Notes under the pieces: generated by a model | Seen by the model: the letters and a program-made list of their open reading frames with translations, nothing else | Told to the model about the DNA's origin: nothing | Database searches by the model: none | Program-made: the position numbers and the translations under genes | Shown: positions 1-9,988 of the stretch, one piece after another | How the letters are laid out: the number at the start of each line of letters is the position of its first letter | How positions within the stretch are numbered: position 1 is the first letter of the stretch | DNA from: JAOXRU01 sp965247735 | GTDB taxonomy: Bacteria > Bacteroidota > Bacteroidia > Flavobacteriales > Flavobacteriaceae | DNA: 64,000 nt | Assembly: GCA_965247735.1 (NCBI GenBank) | Contig: CBDFHN010000002.1 | Coordinates: forward strand, 4,821,582 to 4,885,581 | Direction of reading: 5' to 3'

Positions 1-1
1 A

Positions 2-2047
2 AACCCACGAAATGAAGATTTAGAATTGGCAAATGCATTACACGATCATTTAAATGATAATGTAGAGCAATATCATAAAGCAATTTGGATGACCATGAGT
101 GATGAGCGTCGTTTTATGTTCCTAGATGGAATTCAAGTTACAGATTATTCCGAATCTGAAAAATATCCAGCAGGAGTTGTACGTAGTGTTGCTTCTGTAG
201 TCGAAAATCGTGTTATTGGTATTGTCGGAAACAACTTGGTAATGCCTGTAGCTCCAGGGTTTAGATTAGATCCAAATACAAGAGGTAAAGAGGTAGACTT
301 ATTATCACTGTATCAACCATTAACTCCTTTAGAGCCAATTCATATATGTATTCCAACTAAAGGAGTATTTGCAGAAGCTGTAATGGGCAAATGTAATAGT
401 TGTGAAATAAAAGAAGAAGATCGTTTCTGGAAATGGGAAGATCATCCAGTACCAGATTCTCCAACAGCAATAAGTGCAGTAAACACAGATAGTAGAAGAA
501 GCACACCGTTAGATACTACGCCAACGAGCTTTCCTACACCAATTGTAAATATTCAAAATGCACCAAATGCACCAGATCCAACAGGGATTGCTGCAGCTCA
601 AGAATTATTAGGTAAGCAAAGTTTTAAAGATATTACAGGTTTAGAACAAAATCAGAAAAATGCCTTAGAAGCTTTAAAAGCCTCTTTATCAACGGCACAA
701 GCCTTTGGGACCAAAGCAGGTGATATGGCTGCACTTGGCGCACAATTAGATGCTATTAAAAAAGCAAAGGAAAATAAAATGCTTGACCAAGATAAAGCTA
801 AAGTGTTAACAGAAGATGCTATAAAATCATTTAGTGATGGTTCTTCTGCAAACAAAGTAATTCAAGGTTTAAATCAACTTAAAAAGGTTGATGAAATGAA
901 AAAAGCTGGTGAAATAACACCTAAAAGCGCAGATACTATTTCTGATGGCATACTAGGTAATATAGTTAAAGATGATGGCTCTAGTACCGAGAGTGTTAAT
1001 GATATTATGGAAAAAAGTTCTGGACTAATAGGAACAGGTAATTTTGATACGCTTGAAGCAAAAACAACAAATGCTGATGGTTCTAGTGCAGAAATTTTAT
1101 TAGCATCAAATGGAGGTGGAGTTTCTATTCCATTAATAGCTCCAAATGATTACGAAAGCTTATTTGAAAATGCAACACAATTTCGAACAGAAGTATCACT
1201 AACTGGTTTAAAACTAAGAAAGTCCCATCGTCATTTATCACCAGCAGAATGGACACAGTTTAGAGACTCTATTACAGCTCTAAAAAGCAAAGCAAATGAA
1301 AATGGAGATCCTGTAACACTTACTAATAACAGGTATGAAGATTTTGTACAAACGCATATGGATGCAATGAAACCGGCTAATTTACCAATATTTAGAGCAC
1401 ATGGGAGAATGCTTGGTCATCGTGGATTAAGTAATTTTTTATCATGGCATAGAGCTTTCTTGTGTAAGTTAGAAGATGAGCTTATTGCTGAAGGAGGAAT
1501 TCCTTTACCATATTGGGATTGGTATAATGATCAAAATATACCAACTGATATTTCTAATCCTGCAGAGTTAACAACTTGGAATGTATTGCGCGATATAGGT
1601 GGAAATTCAAATCCTGGAGGAGATGGAAGACTATTTGGAAGATTCAATGATAAATCCGAAGTAGAACAACATTGGGTAATTAATGTAGACAATCCAAGTT
1701 GGGAACGTTTCCAAAGAGACTTAGAAACACCAATTCATGATAGAATTCATGTGTTAATTGGAGGTCAAACCGGAGATATGTCTTTTGCTAGGTCGCCTAG
1801 AGACCCTATATTTTGGATGCACCATGCATTTATAGATAAATATTGGGCAGATTTCCAGAGAATAACAAATAATAATATAGAACCTGGAAATAAATCCGAT
1901 GTTCTTGAACCAGCAGCATTATTTAATAATGTTACGGTACAAAACATGATAGATTATAAGTCGAATTGTAATTATGAATATGCTGAAGAGTTCTTTATTC
2001 CAGTTACTCCAGCCGCACCTAATTCTAGTGGTACGTTTTTGGTTTAA
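2..2047 (+). CDS. Tyrosinase-domain protein, 5' partial
   Basis: The reading frame is open to the left edge of the window, so the start is missing; the first internal start-like codon is a TTG at 26. The C-terminal third is a tyrosinase common central domain (type 3 copper centre). CuA histidine codons are at 1400, 1418 and 1448, within HGRMLGH and FLSWHRAFL. CuB histidine codons are at 1736 and 1748 (HDRIH) and 1823 (second His of MHHAFID). Family members oxidise phenols to quinones using two copper ions. The first roughly 400 residues are not tyrosinase: a conserved-looking segment with a CNSC cysteine pair near codon 392, a Pro/Thr-rich linker, then an Ala/Lys-rich helical stretch. No signal peptide can be judged because the N-terminus is absent. 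CuA His2-His3 spacing is 10 residues, one more than the usual 9. The tyrosinase call is secure; substrate and N-terminal role are unknown. Confidence 0.85.
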   Translation, partial: NPRNEDLELANALHDHLNDNVEQYHKAIWMTMSDERRFMFLDGIQVTDYSESEKYPAGVVRSVASVVENRVIGIVGNNLVMPVAPGFRLDPNTRGKEVDLLSLYQPLTPLEPIHICIPTKGVFAEAVMGKCNSCEIKEEDRFWKWEDHPVPDSPTAISAVNTDSRRSTPLDTTPTSFPTPIVNIQNAPNAPDPTGIAAAQELLGKQSFKDITGLEQNQKNALEALKASLSTAQAFGTKAGDMAALGAQLDAIKKAKENKMLDQDKAKVLTEDAIKSFSDGSSANKVIQGLNQLKKVDEMKKAGEITPKSADTISDGILGNIVKDDGSSTESVNDIMEKSSGLIGTGNFDTLEAKTTNADGSSAEILLASNGGGVSIPLIAPNDYESLFENATQFRTEVSLTGLKLRKSHRHLSPAEWTQFRDSITALKSKANENGDPVTLTNNRYEDFVQTHMDAMKPANLPIFRAHGRMLGHRGLSNFLSWHRAFLCKLEDELIAEGGIPLPYWDWYNDQNIPTDISNPAELTTWNVLRDIGGNSNPGGDGRLFGRFNDKSEVEQHWVINVDNPSWERFQRDLETPIHDRIHVLIGGQTGDMSFARSPRDPIFWMHHAFIDKYWADFQRITNNNIEPGNKSDVLEPAALFNNVTVQNMIDYKSNCNYEYAEEFFIPVTPAAPNSSGTFLV

Positions 2048-2081
2048 TTTAGAATAAGAATAATGCTATACCCTTAGATAT

Positions 2082-2116
2082 AAATCTCCGAAAGATATTT
2101 CTTTCGGAGATTTTTT
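2082..2116 (+). terminator. Rho-independent terminator after the tyrosinase gene
   Basis: A perfect 14-bp stem (2082-2095 with 2100-2113) has a TATT loop and a T tract on the plus strand, 35 bp after the stop codon. The A-rich left side could make it work in the other direction too, for the convergent aminopeptidase gene. Confidence 0.85.
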
Positions 2117-2251
2117 AATTCGACAAGTGGCGTTTAATTCTTCAATATTTAGAAATTCATAATGAAGTATGGATGCTAATTAGTCAACACCATCAAAAAG
2201 CTGATATAGTTTTTCCTAAGATTTACTATCAGACTTTATACAATATCATAT

Positions 2252-4831
2252 TTATTTAATATTACCATGCATTCTATACAGCTTATCTGTAGTTTGCAAT
2301 AGTTTTCTTTTTAGGTTTTTATCTAAATCTGGATGAGATTTCATATAATTTTGCACTATTGTATAGGCCTCTTTGCTGGTATATCTTCCAATAGTATTGT
2401 CTAACCAGCGTTTTGGAAAAAAGATATCTCCTGTTTTCTGAATCTCTTCAAGAAGTTCCAAACTAAGGCCAATATTTTTTATGCCTTCTCCTTGTCTTAG
2501 CGGATGATTTATATACGAACATGCAGTTTGTACCCAGCTTTCCTTTTCTCTATTTTCAGCTTTTCTAAACGATTCAAAAAACGCGGTTCGTATTGCAGGA
2601 TCATTAGACAAAGCAGGACGCAAAAATGTAAAACGTTCTATTTTATCAGGATTGCTAAGCGTGGATTTTGCAGTATCTAAAATGTCTTCAGCTTTTGCAT
2701 GTTGATACAATGCCAATAATTGAGCTAAGCTGGTATAGTTATTTTTGTTTAGAATAAGATTTTCAATATGTGCTTCTTTTGTCCATATGGCATATAGATA
2801 AGCAGTACCTGTAGCAGAGTGTGCAATAGATTTATAAACGTTGAAGAGTATTTTTTGTATGTTTTTTGCATTCGGAAGCTGTAACCTTTTGTAAGTAATA
2901 CGTTCTAATGCTATCTGCTGTTGCTGACGTTCTGTTAGTGTCAGGTGATTCCAATACAGGCTTGATATCTGTCTAGAAATTAGGGACAATAACAATTCAT
3001 TGGTTTCTGTAGCAACTCCTTTTTTTAAGCTTTCAAGAACAGCAGTTACAGATAGGTTTCCATTAAGTACCTGTTCGTAGTTATTTAGATAAGTTTGTGC
3101 TCTTGCAACTTTAGCTGTTATGATTGGAGTTTTTGCTACAATACTATCATCGGTAGGGAAAACACCATAGCCATAACCATTACTATTGTACAATATATAT
3201 TGTGGTTTGGCTAGACCAATTGCATCAGAAACGCTAATACTTTTTGCATTACTATTAATGTTAACCGTTTTAGTAGTATTAGCATATACCAAACTAATGT
3301 CAAAAGACTGTGGCCATATCTTGTCCGATCCATCTTCTGCTTGTTGTTCTACGGTAAACTTGCTAATCTTTCCTTTATTATCATAGTCTATAGCTCCATT
3401 AAAAACAGGTCTTCCAGTGGAATTAACCCATACATCGCTCCATTTTTTTAAGTCAATCGTTGTTTTTTCATCAAGTATGCTTACCAATCCATTCCAATCG
3501 GCATTGTCATTGGCATATTTTTTTATATAGGTTCTAATGCCTTCCTTAAATGCTTTTTTACCCAAAGTTAATTCTAATTGACGCATCATAATAGGTGCCT
3601 TGTTATAGATAATACTGCCATAAAGAGATCCTGCATTTTTTAGATTATCCAACTCCTGTCGAATAGGATTTGTGCCTCGTGTTCTATCTACACCATAAGC
3701 ACTAGGATAGTGAGAGGTCAGAAATTGCAAATCATGATCAATATCTTCAAATACGGGATTTACAATCTTATCAGCCATAAAATTAGCAAATACCTCTTTC
3801 ATCCATACATCATTAAACCATTGCATGGTTACAAGGTTACCAAACCACATATGTGCCGTTTCATGTGCTATAAGTTTTGCCCTAGACAATTCTCGTGTTC
3901 GTGTTGCACTATTATCCAAAAACAAACTAGCTTCTCGATATTGTATAGCACCAGTATGTTCCATACCACCATATTGAAAACCAGGAATAACTGCAAAGTC
4001 TAACTTCTGAAAAGGAAAATCATATTGCGTATATTCTTCTAAAAAGTCTAATGAAGATTGATGTAGTTTAAAAATAGGAGCAATACTAGCTTCAATTTTC
4101 TCTTCATTAGTTTCTCTATACAACATATGCATTGCACGGCTAGTGTTTTTAGCATCGGCTGTACTAAACTTTCCAGCAACAAAAGAGAAAAGATAGGTAC
4201 TCATTTTATCAGATTTTCCAAACTGATAGGTAATTTCATTATCATGAGTTTCTTTAGTTACTATTGGAGCAGCACATAGTACTTGCCAATCTTTAGGAGC
4301 GCTAATAGACAATATATAATTAGCTTTTATATTTGGTTGATCAAAACAAGGGAAAAAAGTTCTAGCCCTATCAGGAACAAGAAGCGTATAGAGGTAATCT
4401 GTATTTCTGTTTAAGGACAATTCACCAGCGGTAAATTCAATACTAATAGTATTGGCACCCAATTTTAAAACTTCTTTTGGAATAATAAGATGTTCTTTCT
4501 GATGCGTAATAGCGATAACCTTTGTATTGACCACTACATTTTTTAAAGCAGAACTATCTTCTTTAAAGTCTAGATATAACGGATGGCTTAAATCAGTAAT
4601 AGTTGCCTCTAGAGTAAGTTTAGCAGCTATTGCAGTTTCTTTTTTCTCAGGAATACTAAGCGATAGTTTGTAGACCACATCTTGTACCTGTTTTTTACGA
4701 TATGTGGCCATATCTAAAGGTACTCCAGTATTGTTAAGTGATGTTTTTGTTGTAGTTGTATCAGCACAAGATAAAAAGGTAAAAGTGCAGATAAGTAGAT
4801 AGAAAAAAGATTTTGTCATAGTAGTTTGCAT
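2252..4831 (-). CDS. M1 family zinc aminopeptidase, lipoprotein
   Basis: A gluzincin aminopeptidase that should remove N-terminal residues from peptides. From the ATG at 4831 (859 aa) it has a lipoprotein signal with lipobox FLSC (Cys22), so it is probably membrane-anchored outside the cytoplasm. The exopeptidase motif reads GGMEH (288-292, usually GGMEN). The zinc site is HETAH (323-327) with the third ligand Glu346 in KEVFANF, giving the canonical HExxH-x18-E spacing. A C-terminal helical region of about 300 residues follows, as is usual for M1 enzymes. The frame extends two codons to a TTG at 4837; ATG 4831 or ATG 4819 are better starts, and the latter also gives a good signal peptide. It stands alone and converges on the tyrosinase gene. 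Confidence 0.9.
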   Translation of the reverse strand: MQTTMTKSFFYLLICTFTFLSCADTTTTKTSLNNTGVPLDMATYRKKQVQDVVYKLSLSIPEKKETAIAAKLTLEATITDLSHPLYLDFKEDSSALKNVVVNTKVIAITHQKEHLIIPKEVLKLGANTISIEFTAGELSLNRNTDYLYTLLVPDRARTFFPCFDQPNIKANYILSISAPKDWQVLCAAPIVTKETHDNEITYQFGKSDKMSTYLFSFVAGKFSTADAKNTSRAMHMLYRETNEEKIEASIAPIFKLHQSSLDFLEEYTQYDFPFQKLDFAVIPGFQYGGMEHTGAIQYREASLFLDNSATRTRELSRAKLIAHETAHMWFGNLVTMQWFNDVWMKEVFANFMADKIVNPVFEDIDHDLQFLTSHYPSAYGVDRTRGTNPIRQELDNLKNAGSLYGSIIYNKAPIMMRQLELTLGKKAFKEGIRTYIKKYANDNADWNGLVSILDEKTTIDLKKWSDVWVNSTGRPVFNGAIDYDNKGKISKFTVEQQAEDGSDKIWPQSFDISLVYANTTKTVNINSNAKSISVSDAIGLAKPQYILYNSNGYGYGVFPTDDSIVAKTPIITAKVARAQTYLNNYEQVLNGNLSVTAVLESLKKGVATETNELLLSLISRQISSLYWNHLTLTERQQQQIALERITYKRLQLPNAKNIQKILFNVYKSIAHSATGTAYLYAIWTKEAHIENLILNKNNYTSLAQLLALYQHAKAEDILDTAKSTLSNPDKIERFTFLRPALSNDPAIRTAFFESFRKAENREKESWVQTACSYINHPLRQGEGIKNIGLSLELLEEIQKTGDIFFPKRWLDNTIGRYTSKEAYTIVQNYMKSHPDLDKNLKRKLLQTTDKLYRMHGNIK

Positions 4832-4837
4832 ATGCAA

Positions 4838-5270
4838 TATGGTATTTATTGTAATGCAACTAAACTACAATTTTTGTGTTTAATATCAATTCTGTTCTAA
4901 ATGTTTCTGAGAACTATTTTGATGTCCTTTCTATTATAGAACCAATAGCTTCCTAAACGTTTTTTATAAATCTATTGAATCGTATTATAAATCAGGAAAA
5001 GGAGTATATTTTAAAACCAATAGATTGTTTTTGTATTACTGTTGTTGATGTCCTATCTAGATTTTGTTTTGAAATTTGCAGTGAAATCAGCGTAAAACTA
5101 TAGACTGTCTGAGTGCAGCGAGTTTCTATAGTTTAGGTGATGAACAATAAATTTAAACAAAATATAGTCAGACTAGATTTTTTTGTTTCGTTTTTTTATC
5201 AATGAAAAAAATGAAAAATGATTATTTATATGTGATCTTTTCGATTTAACATGATGTTAATTAAGAACTG
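4838..5270. other. Intergenic region containing a dispersed repeat copy
   Basis: This 433-bp gap has no credible gene. Its right half (5105-5227) is a copy of a dispersed repeat listed separately. The left part should hold the promoter of the M1 peptidase gene, but I see no clear TAnnTTTG element. Confidence 0.5.
5105..5227. repeat. Dispersed repeat A, copy 1
   Basis: Two blocks match 25551-25672: a first block around GAGTGCAGCGAGTTTCTATA and a second around AGACTAGATTTTTTT with a near-palindromic GTTTCGTTTTTTT / AAAAAAATGAAA core. Block order and spacing are the same at both loci. The second block can fold as a hairpin. Confidence 0.7.
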
Positions 5271-5648
5271 TCATTGTTTATTTCTATTTTGAACCGCCCA
5301 TATAATATTGGTAATAAATATCAGAATAGATATAATCGTTAACACAAAAATCAACAATGAATTTGCTTCAAGGAAGAAATCGAATATAAAAATTAAACTT
5401 ATTATCAATAGATGAAGAAGAGAAAGATGTTTGTGTGTGCTGTATTTTAGTATTGCTAAAATTCCATAGATAATAGGGAATACAAACCAGCAAATAGCAT
5501 TTGTATAAAATATCCAATTTGTAATGTTCCACAGCCATCCAATTGTTTTGTTGATTCCATTTTCGTAGTTACTAAAATAAGAAGTAATTATCTGTAACAG
5601 AAATACTAGAAAGAACATCTTTTTCTTTATCAATTTACTAAAAGTCAT
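5271..5648 (-). CDS. Uncharacterised four-helix membrane protein
   Basis: 125 aa with a basic N-terminus (KLIKKK) and four hydrophobic segments at about 11-25, 46-67, 76-93 and 97-117, so an integral inner-membrane protein. I recognise no family or catalytic motif. Its ATG lies 25 nt after the stop of the preceding soluble-protein gene, so it is probably the last gene of the operon that starts at 8312. Confidence 0.6.
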   Translation of the reverse strand: MTFSKLIKKKMFFLVFLLQIITSYFSNYENGINKTIGWLWNITNWIFYTNAICWFVFPIIYGILAILKYSTHKHLSLLHLLIISLIFIFDFFLEANSLLIFVLTIISILIFITNIIWAVQNRNKQ

Positions 5649-5673
5649 AAGCTTTCTTTTTAGTTTTCATTCA

Positions 5674-6237
5674 TCACATCCCCATTTCCTCAATCCAACT
5701 ACAAAACTCGGCAACTCGCTCCTTACCATTGGCAATAATATTTTGATTGCTGATAGCATCATAATACTCCAATTCGTGAATAAGAATAGGTTTGTCTGTC
5801 AGTTGCTCATCATGAGATTCTTTTACAACAGCAATTAAAGCATCAACAAAATGTGCAGTTATTTTACTGCCTTTATCCATGCAGTTTTCAAAATCTTCAT
5901 CCTCTTCTTCGTCAGTATAGTTAAGTTCAAGTTCAGTTATCCATGTATTAATTATTGCAGCACCTTTACTATCTTCCTCATCACCAATAGTTCCTATTTC
6001 ATTTTGTAACCAAAAGGCATAATTCCATTTTGCCTCTTTGGCATCAAAAGCATTGGTAATCTCGGTTTTGTAATTACTAAGTGTATTATAACCAATAACT
6101 AAAGATGGATATCTTGGATCATCATCAATATCATATACAAAAAAGGAAAAAGCATAGATGTCTTTAAGTGTTGCTGCATCAATACTATTATAAGCAGTAA
6201 TCCAAGTGTTTTTTATATGTGATTTAAGCATAGTCAT
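5674..6237 (-). CDS. Soluble DUF4303-like protein
   Basis: About 187 aa, acidic, with no signal or membrane segment. The pattern of an early YAFSFFVYD strand, a central KWNYAFWLQNE segment and a late EFCSWIEEMG resembles DUF4303, a family often found as small stand-alone or immunity-type proteins; this match is from memory and tentative. The frame opens 18 codons earlier (6291), but that would overlap the upstream gene by 53 nt. The ATG at 6237 sits one base after the upstream TGA (TGAGATG), typical of translational coupling, and a second ATG lies at 6231. It contains an unusual Asp/Glu run near the middle (TDEEEDEDFE). Confidence 0.65.
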   Translation of the reverse strand: MTMLKSHIKNTWITAYNSIDAATLKDIYAFSFFVYDIDDDPRYPSLVIGYNTLSNYKTEITNAFDAKEAKWNYAFWLQNEIGTIGDEEDSKGAAIINTWITELELNYTDEEEDEDFENCMDKGSKITAHFVDALIAVVKESHDEQLTDKPILIHELEYYDAISNQNIIANGKERVAEFCSWIEEMGM

Positions 6238-6238
6238 C

Positions 6239-7342
6239 TCAATCAGTTTTATAACGATATTGTTTTTTAATATACGCTTCGGGTTTTTCACAAAAGAGAT
6301 ATAAAAACAAAAGAAAAACCCATTCTAAGGGCTTCATAAGTATATAGGTAATGTTAGAACCTTGTGCAGAGTTTATTTTGGTCGATAAATTATAGCCATA
6401 TCTATCATAGGTATACCGTATGGTTTTATGAAGACTAGGAAACTGTTTTTGTATAACTTCTTCAAAAGCATTGGCTATTTGCAACTGTCTATTTACTATT
6501 AATGTATTTCCGTTTCTAGTTCCTAATCGTATAGGTTTTACAATTGCGGGATCACCTTTTGCAGCAACAGTACATAAATAATGTCCTTCATGATCTAATG
6601 GCGGAGGATGCATCTGCTGCGAAAATCGCCATGTAGTAGTATCTGTAAATACTTTTACCATAGCATCATAATCCTGTCCAAATAGCATTACTATACAGGT
6701 GATTATAAAAAACAAAGGAAAAACCAATACTACAATTGCTACTGGATACGTCTTGGAATTCTTAAGCAGCGTATTTAAATAATTGAGAATTGGATTTGTA
6801 TAGCTGTAAGAGGCAAAGTTATCCGCTACTTTATTGGCGCTATTAATAATAAGGTAGCTAGATATGATGATGGTAATAAGCGGAAAGAATAAAAACAATG
6901 ATACCGTAAATATTTCAGGGGCATCCAAAATTGGATCATAATTAAGACTGAGAGAATTACTATTAGAAGATGTTTGTAGTAGTATCAGAATATTTATAAC
7001 AATACCAATAAGTACCATAGCGCTAGTAATAACCCATGTAAGCGGAGGTAGTTTTTCGTTCTTTTTCCATAATAGAAAAGTAGCAATAAGTGATAGTATA
7101 TAAAACACAAGTAATGTAAGGAAATGTTCATGACCAAAAGGAGAGTAGCCCTCTCCATCTATAGGATCTATGGCAACATTATATTCGTTACTATTAAATA
7201 GTAAAGCAATAGCAAAAACAAAAAGAGATAGCACATAAAGTAGACCAGCAAAAAAGCTTAATTTGGACTTGGCGTTTCTATAGCTAATAACTATTGCAAT
7301 TATTAAAAGAATGAGAAGTAATGGAAGTATAATTGTAGACAT
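6239..7342 (-). CDS. Multi-pass membrane protein, DUF6688-like
   Basis: 367 aa. The N-terminal two thirds has about six hydrophobic segments (for example 2-20, 31-48, 77-94, 103-122, 146-168 and 202-223). The C-terminal third is mostly soluble and carries a conserved-looking block, HYLCTVAAKGDP ... PIRLGTRNGN ... VNRQLQIANAFEE, followed by a last hydrophobic segment near 340. That block resembles DUF6688 as I remember it; its function is unknown. The gene follows its upstream neighbour by 16 nt and is coupled to its downstream neighbour (TGAGATG), so three proteins are likely made together. Confidence 0.65.
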   Translation of the reverse strand: MSTIILPLLLILLIIAIVISYRNAKSKLSFFAGLLYVLSLFVFAIALLFNSNEYNVAIDPIDGEGYSPFGHEHFLTLLVFYILSLIATFLLWKKNEKLPPLTWVITSAMVLIGIVINILILLQTSSNSNSLSLNYDPILDAPEIFTVSLFLFFPLITIIISSYLIINSANKVADNFASYSYTNPILNYLNTLLKNSKTYPVAIVVLVFPLFFIITCIVMLFGQDYDAMVKVFTDTTTWRFSQQMHPPPLDHEGHYLCTVAAKGDPAIVKPIRLGTRNGNTLIVNRQLQIANAFEEVIQKQFPSLHKTIRYTYDRYGYNLSTKINSAQGSNITYILMKPLEWVFLLFLYLFCEKPEAYIKKQYRYKTD

Positions 7343-7358
7343 TTTTTTGTTTTAAAAA

Positions 7359-8312
7359 TTATTCCCGAATTAAAAACTGCGTACTTCCTTCTTGCTGTTG
7401 TTCTCTATAGAGTATCAAATAACTTTTATTGGCAGCCTCATAATATTTTAAAGGAATATGTGCTAAAGAATTATCTGGGTATTGGTAAAGATATTTAATC
7501 TTTAGCTTTATGGTTTTGCCCTTTGTTTGTAATTCAAAATAACCAGTACCAGTCCAACGTTCTGGAATTTTCCCATTAAAATGAAATCTTAGATCAGGAA
7601 AAGGATCTCCATACCATCTTTCCTTTTCAAAATGTAAAAGCTTCAACTTTTCTTTTATATCCTTTAGAAGAATATCGTTATGACTACAACAGTTTTTCTT
7701 AATATAATATGTTTCAGTACTATGTATTTCATACCATTGTCGCTCTTTATAATACGCAGTCTTTACATACCTATTCTTTGTTTCAGGATCTACATAATAG
7801 TCATAGTCAGAATAGTCAACATTAAGCGTATGTGTTTTAAATTCTTTTTCAGTTACAATACGCCCATCTTCTACAAGAGTAAAAGGCTTAAAGCTAGCAT
7901 CACCATCCAATAACCAAGTAGAATAGTTACTTTCTTCACGGTTTACCAAATACCGTTCTTGTTCAAACACATTATTGTTTGCAATCATTAAGGAGTCTAT
8001 AGGTTTACCATTAGCATCTATTTTTGTCCACGTAGAAGTAAGCTGCTCATCATTATCCTCAGCATATGTTGATATACAAATAGTACTATCATTAAGTTGT
8101 AATGCATTTTCAGGAAAAGCACTAGTAAAAGTAGTAATTGTGCTTTTGTTAGCTAATACAAGACTATCTAGAGTAGGGTAGTTGGCAAATTCATGAGGAA
8201 GACTGCTAAACTTTAGCATAGTATTCTTATAATAATTGGGAACATTCGGTAGTATCAATATCAATACTATCCCTAGCAGAATAGCGAATAGCGTTTTGTA
8301 TCTTTTTTTCAT
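7359..8312 (-). CDS. Uncharacterised membrane-anchored protein
   Basis: 317 aa. A single N-terminal hydrophobic segment (about 8-24, after MKKRYK) acts as a signal anchor or uncleaved signal; no lipobox is visible. The rest looks beta-rich and periplasmic, with a lone CC pair (KKNCCSHND) near 208 and a C-terminal segment of amphipathic strands. No family is recognised. It is the first gene of a tight minus-strand operon with the DUF6688-like membrane protein 16 nt downstream. Confidence 0.6.
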   Translation of the reverse strand: MKKRYKTLFAILLGIVLILILPNVPNYYKNTMLKFSSLPHEFANYPTLDSLVLANKSTITTFTSAFPENALQLNDSTICISTYAEDNDEQLTSTWTKIDANGKPIDSLMIANNNVFEQERYLVNREESNYSTWLLDGDASFKPFTLVEDGRIVTEKEFKTHTLNVDYSDYDYYVDPETKNRYVKTAYYKERQWYEIHSTETYYIKKNCCSHNDILLKDIKEKLKLLHFEKERWYGDPFPDLRFHFNGKIPERWTGTGYFELQTKGKTIKLKIKYLYQYPDNSLAHIPLKYYEAANKSYLILYREQQQEGSTQFLIRE

Positions 8313-8532
8313 GAATTTAATGTATGCTCAGTTCTAAAATGAGATTTAGTTATGGCAAGTTACTTGTTTTTATTAGTTATATAGAGAGTTAATTCCTTAA
8401 ACTAGTTTTTGATATAAGAAGAATAAAATAAATTGATGAATACTTATTTATTAGAATACTGATAACTAGCAATAGTTAATCTCCAATCTCAGTTAGAGTT
8501 AATTTCACTTCATTTTTTATAGATATCAAATT

Positions 8533-9765
8533 TTAAAATATGGTATACCCTAATATTATGGAAAGGGTTTTGTAGTCTGCTTTCCAAGAATTAATATTAT
8601 TCAAAACATTTCTTGTGGTTTGTTGTCTTAGTTCTAAACTAAATTTATTGTAAAACTTATAACCAACACCAAATGCTAGATTGTTTCCACTATGAATTTT
8701 AACAGTATTAAAATCAGAGTTATCCCCTCTTTTAAAATCGATAACATCACCAGAGTTAATATCAAGTATGTAAGATGCACTAATAAAAATTTTAGAATCG
8801 TTATTAAGAAAAAAATAATGCCTTAATGTAAAAGGTATTTCAATAGAACTATAACTTACAGAGGAAACAAGAACACCCCCTGCAACATTATTGGCATCAC
8901 TTGTCTTTTCGGATTCATAGCTTTGGTATGTTGGTTCTAGTGATATTGACCATTTGTTTTTATTAAACAGAAGTATATATTCTAATTTAATTCCTATTCC
9001 AAAACCTGACTTGTTCCCAAAATCAACATTTTTAAGAATGCTTGATTTAGGATTTTCTAAACTTAGAGATGAGCTATTAAACCTGGGCCTAATGGTAACC
9101 TTAAAAGCATCTTTTTTTTGTTTTTTATAATAACTTGTGTAGTTTGGGTTTACACATTTATTGTAGTCTAAAAATAAATTAGTTAAGCTTTTTTTGCTAT
9201 AACTTAAGCTTTTAATCCTCTTTATATCAATTGAAGTACATTTTAAATTATTAAGTATTTGTTGTTTAAAATAATTATTCTCTGCCGTTAAATTTTTTGA
9301 AACCTTATATTTTTTATAAACTAACTGATCTATAGTTAGATCATCCTTATTATAAAAGTACCTTTTTAAATTTGATTCTGTATATGTATATAATGTTTTG
9401 TCACCTTCAATCAATACTTTTAAAAAAAGAGTTTCCTTCTTAAATTCTGGTTTTTTATTTGTATTTAGATCATTAAGGTTTTCACTAGATCTATCTATAT
9501 CAACAATTGCTCTATAGTATTTAGAGATATCATATATTCCAAATTCTTTTGTATTCTTTATATTATTTTTTAATATGGTGCTGTTTTCTGATAACTTATA
9601 CTCAAAGTCTGTGGGATTGTAACTCCAATCAATATTCTTAATTAAGCAATCAATTTTTTCATTAGCGTTGTTAATAAAATATCCTTTTTCAAATATAATT
9701 TGTGAGTAAGAATTAATACTTGTAAGTATAATCATTACTAATAGTAGCCTGTTTTTTTTGTACAT
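8533..9765 (-). CDS. Secreted outer-membrane beta-barrel protein
   Basis: 410 aa with a cleavable signal peptide (MYKKNRLLLVMIILTSINSYSQ). The N-terminal half is a Lys/Asn-rich region with strand-like segments. From about residue 225 there are alternating polar and hydrophobic strands (KVTIRPRFN, SGFGIGIKLEYILLF, WSISLEPTYQSY, SIEIPFTLRHYFF, NNLAFGVGYKFYN), ending in a terminal aromatic residue (ILGYTIF*). This is the usual layout of PorT or OmpA-like 8-stranded barrels in Bacteroidota. It is a single gene with about 220 bp free on each side. Function is unknown. Confidence 0.7.
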   Translation of the reverse strand: MYKKNRLLLVMIILTSINSYSQIIFEKGYFINNANEKIDCLIKNIDWSYNPTDFEYKLSENSTILKNNIKNTKEFGIYDISKYYRAIVDIDRSSENLNDLNTNKKPEFKKETLFLKVLIEGDKTLYTYTESNLKRYFYNKDDLTIDQLVYKKYKVSKNLTAENNYFKQQILNNLKCTSIDIKRIKSLSYSKKSLTNLFLDYNKCVNPNYTSYYKKQKKDAFKVTIRPRFNSSSLSLENPKSSILKNVDFGNKSGFGIGIKLEYILLFNKNKWSISLEPTYQSYESEKTSDANNVAGGVLVSSVSYSSIEIPFTLRHYFFLNNDSKIFISASYILDINSGDVIDFKRGDNSDFNTVKIHSGNNLAFGVGYKFYNKFSLELRQQTTRNVLNNINSWKADYKTLSIILGYTIF

Positions 9766-9988
9766 AAATTATAATTTGATTGTTTTTGACAAAACAAGTT
9801 AGTTGTTTTTATCGAGATAACCCTCGTAAAGAGCTATTTACCTCAATATATCCATCTAATTTGCTATAAACAATTCTAAAGAGATAAAAAAGAGTATAAA
9901 AGGATAACCATAATATCAGTTCAAAAACCAGTTCCACGATTGTAAGAAGGAAAACCAGTATCGAGAACATATATTTCGCAAACAACAA

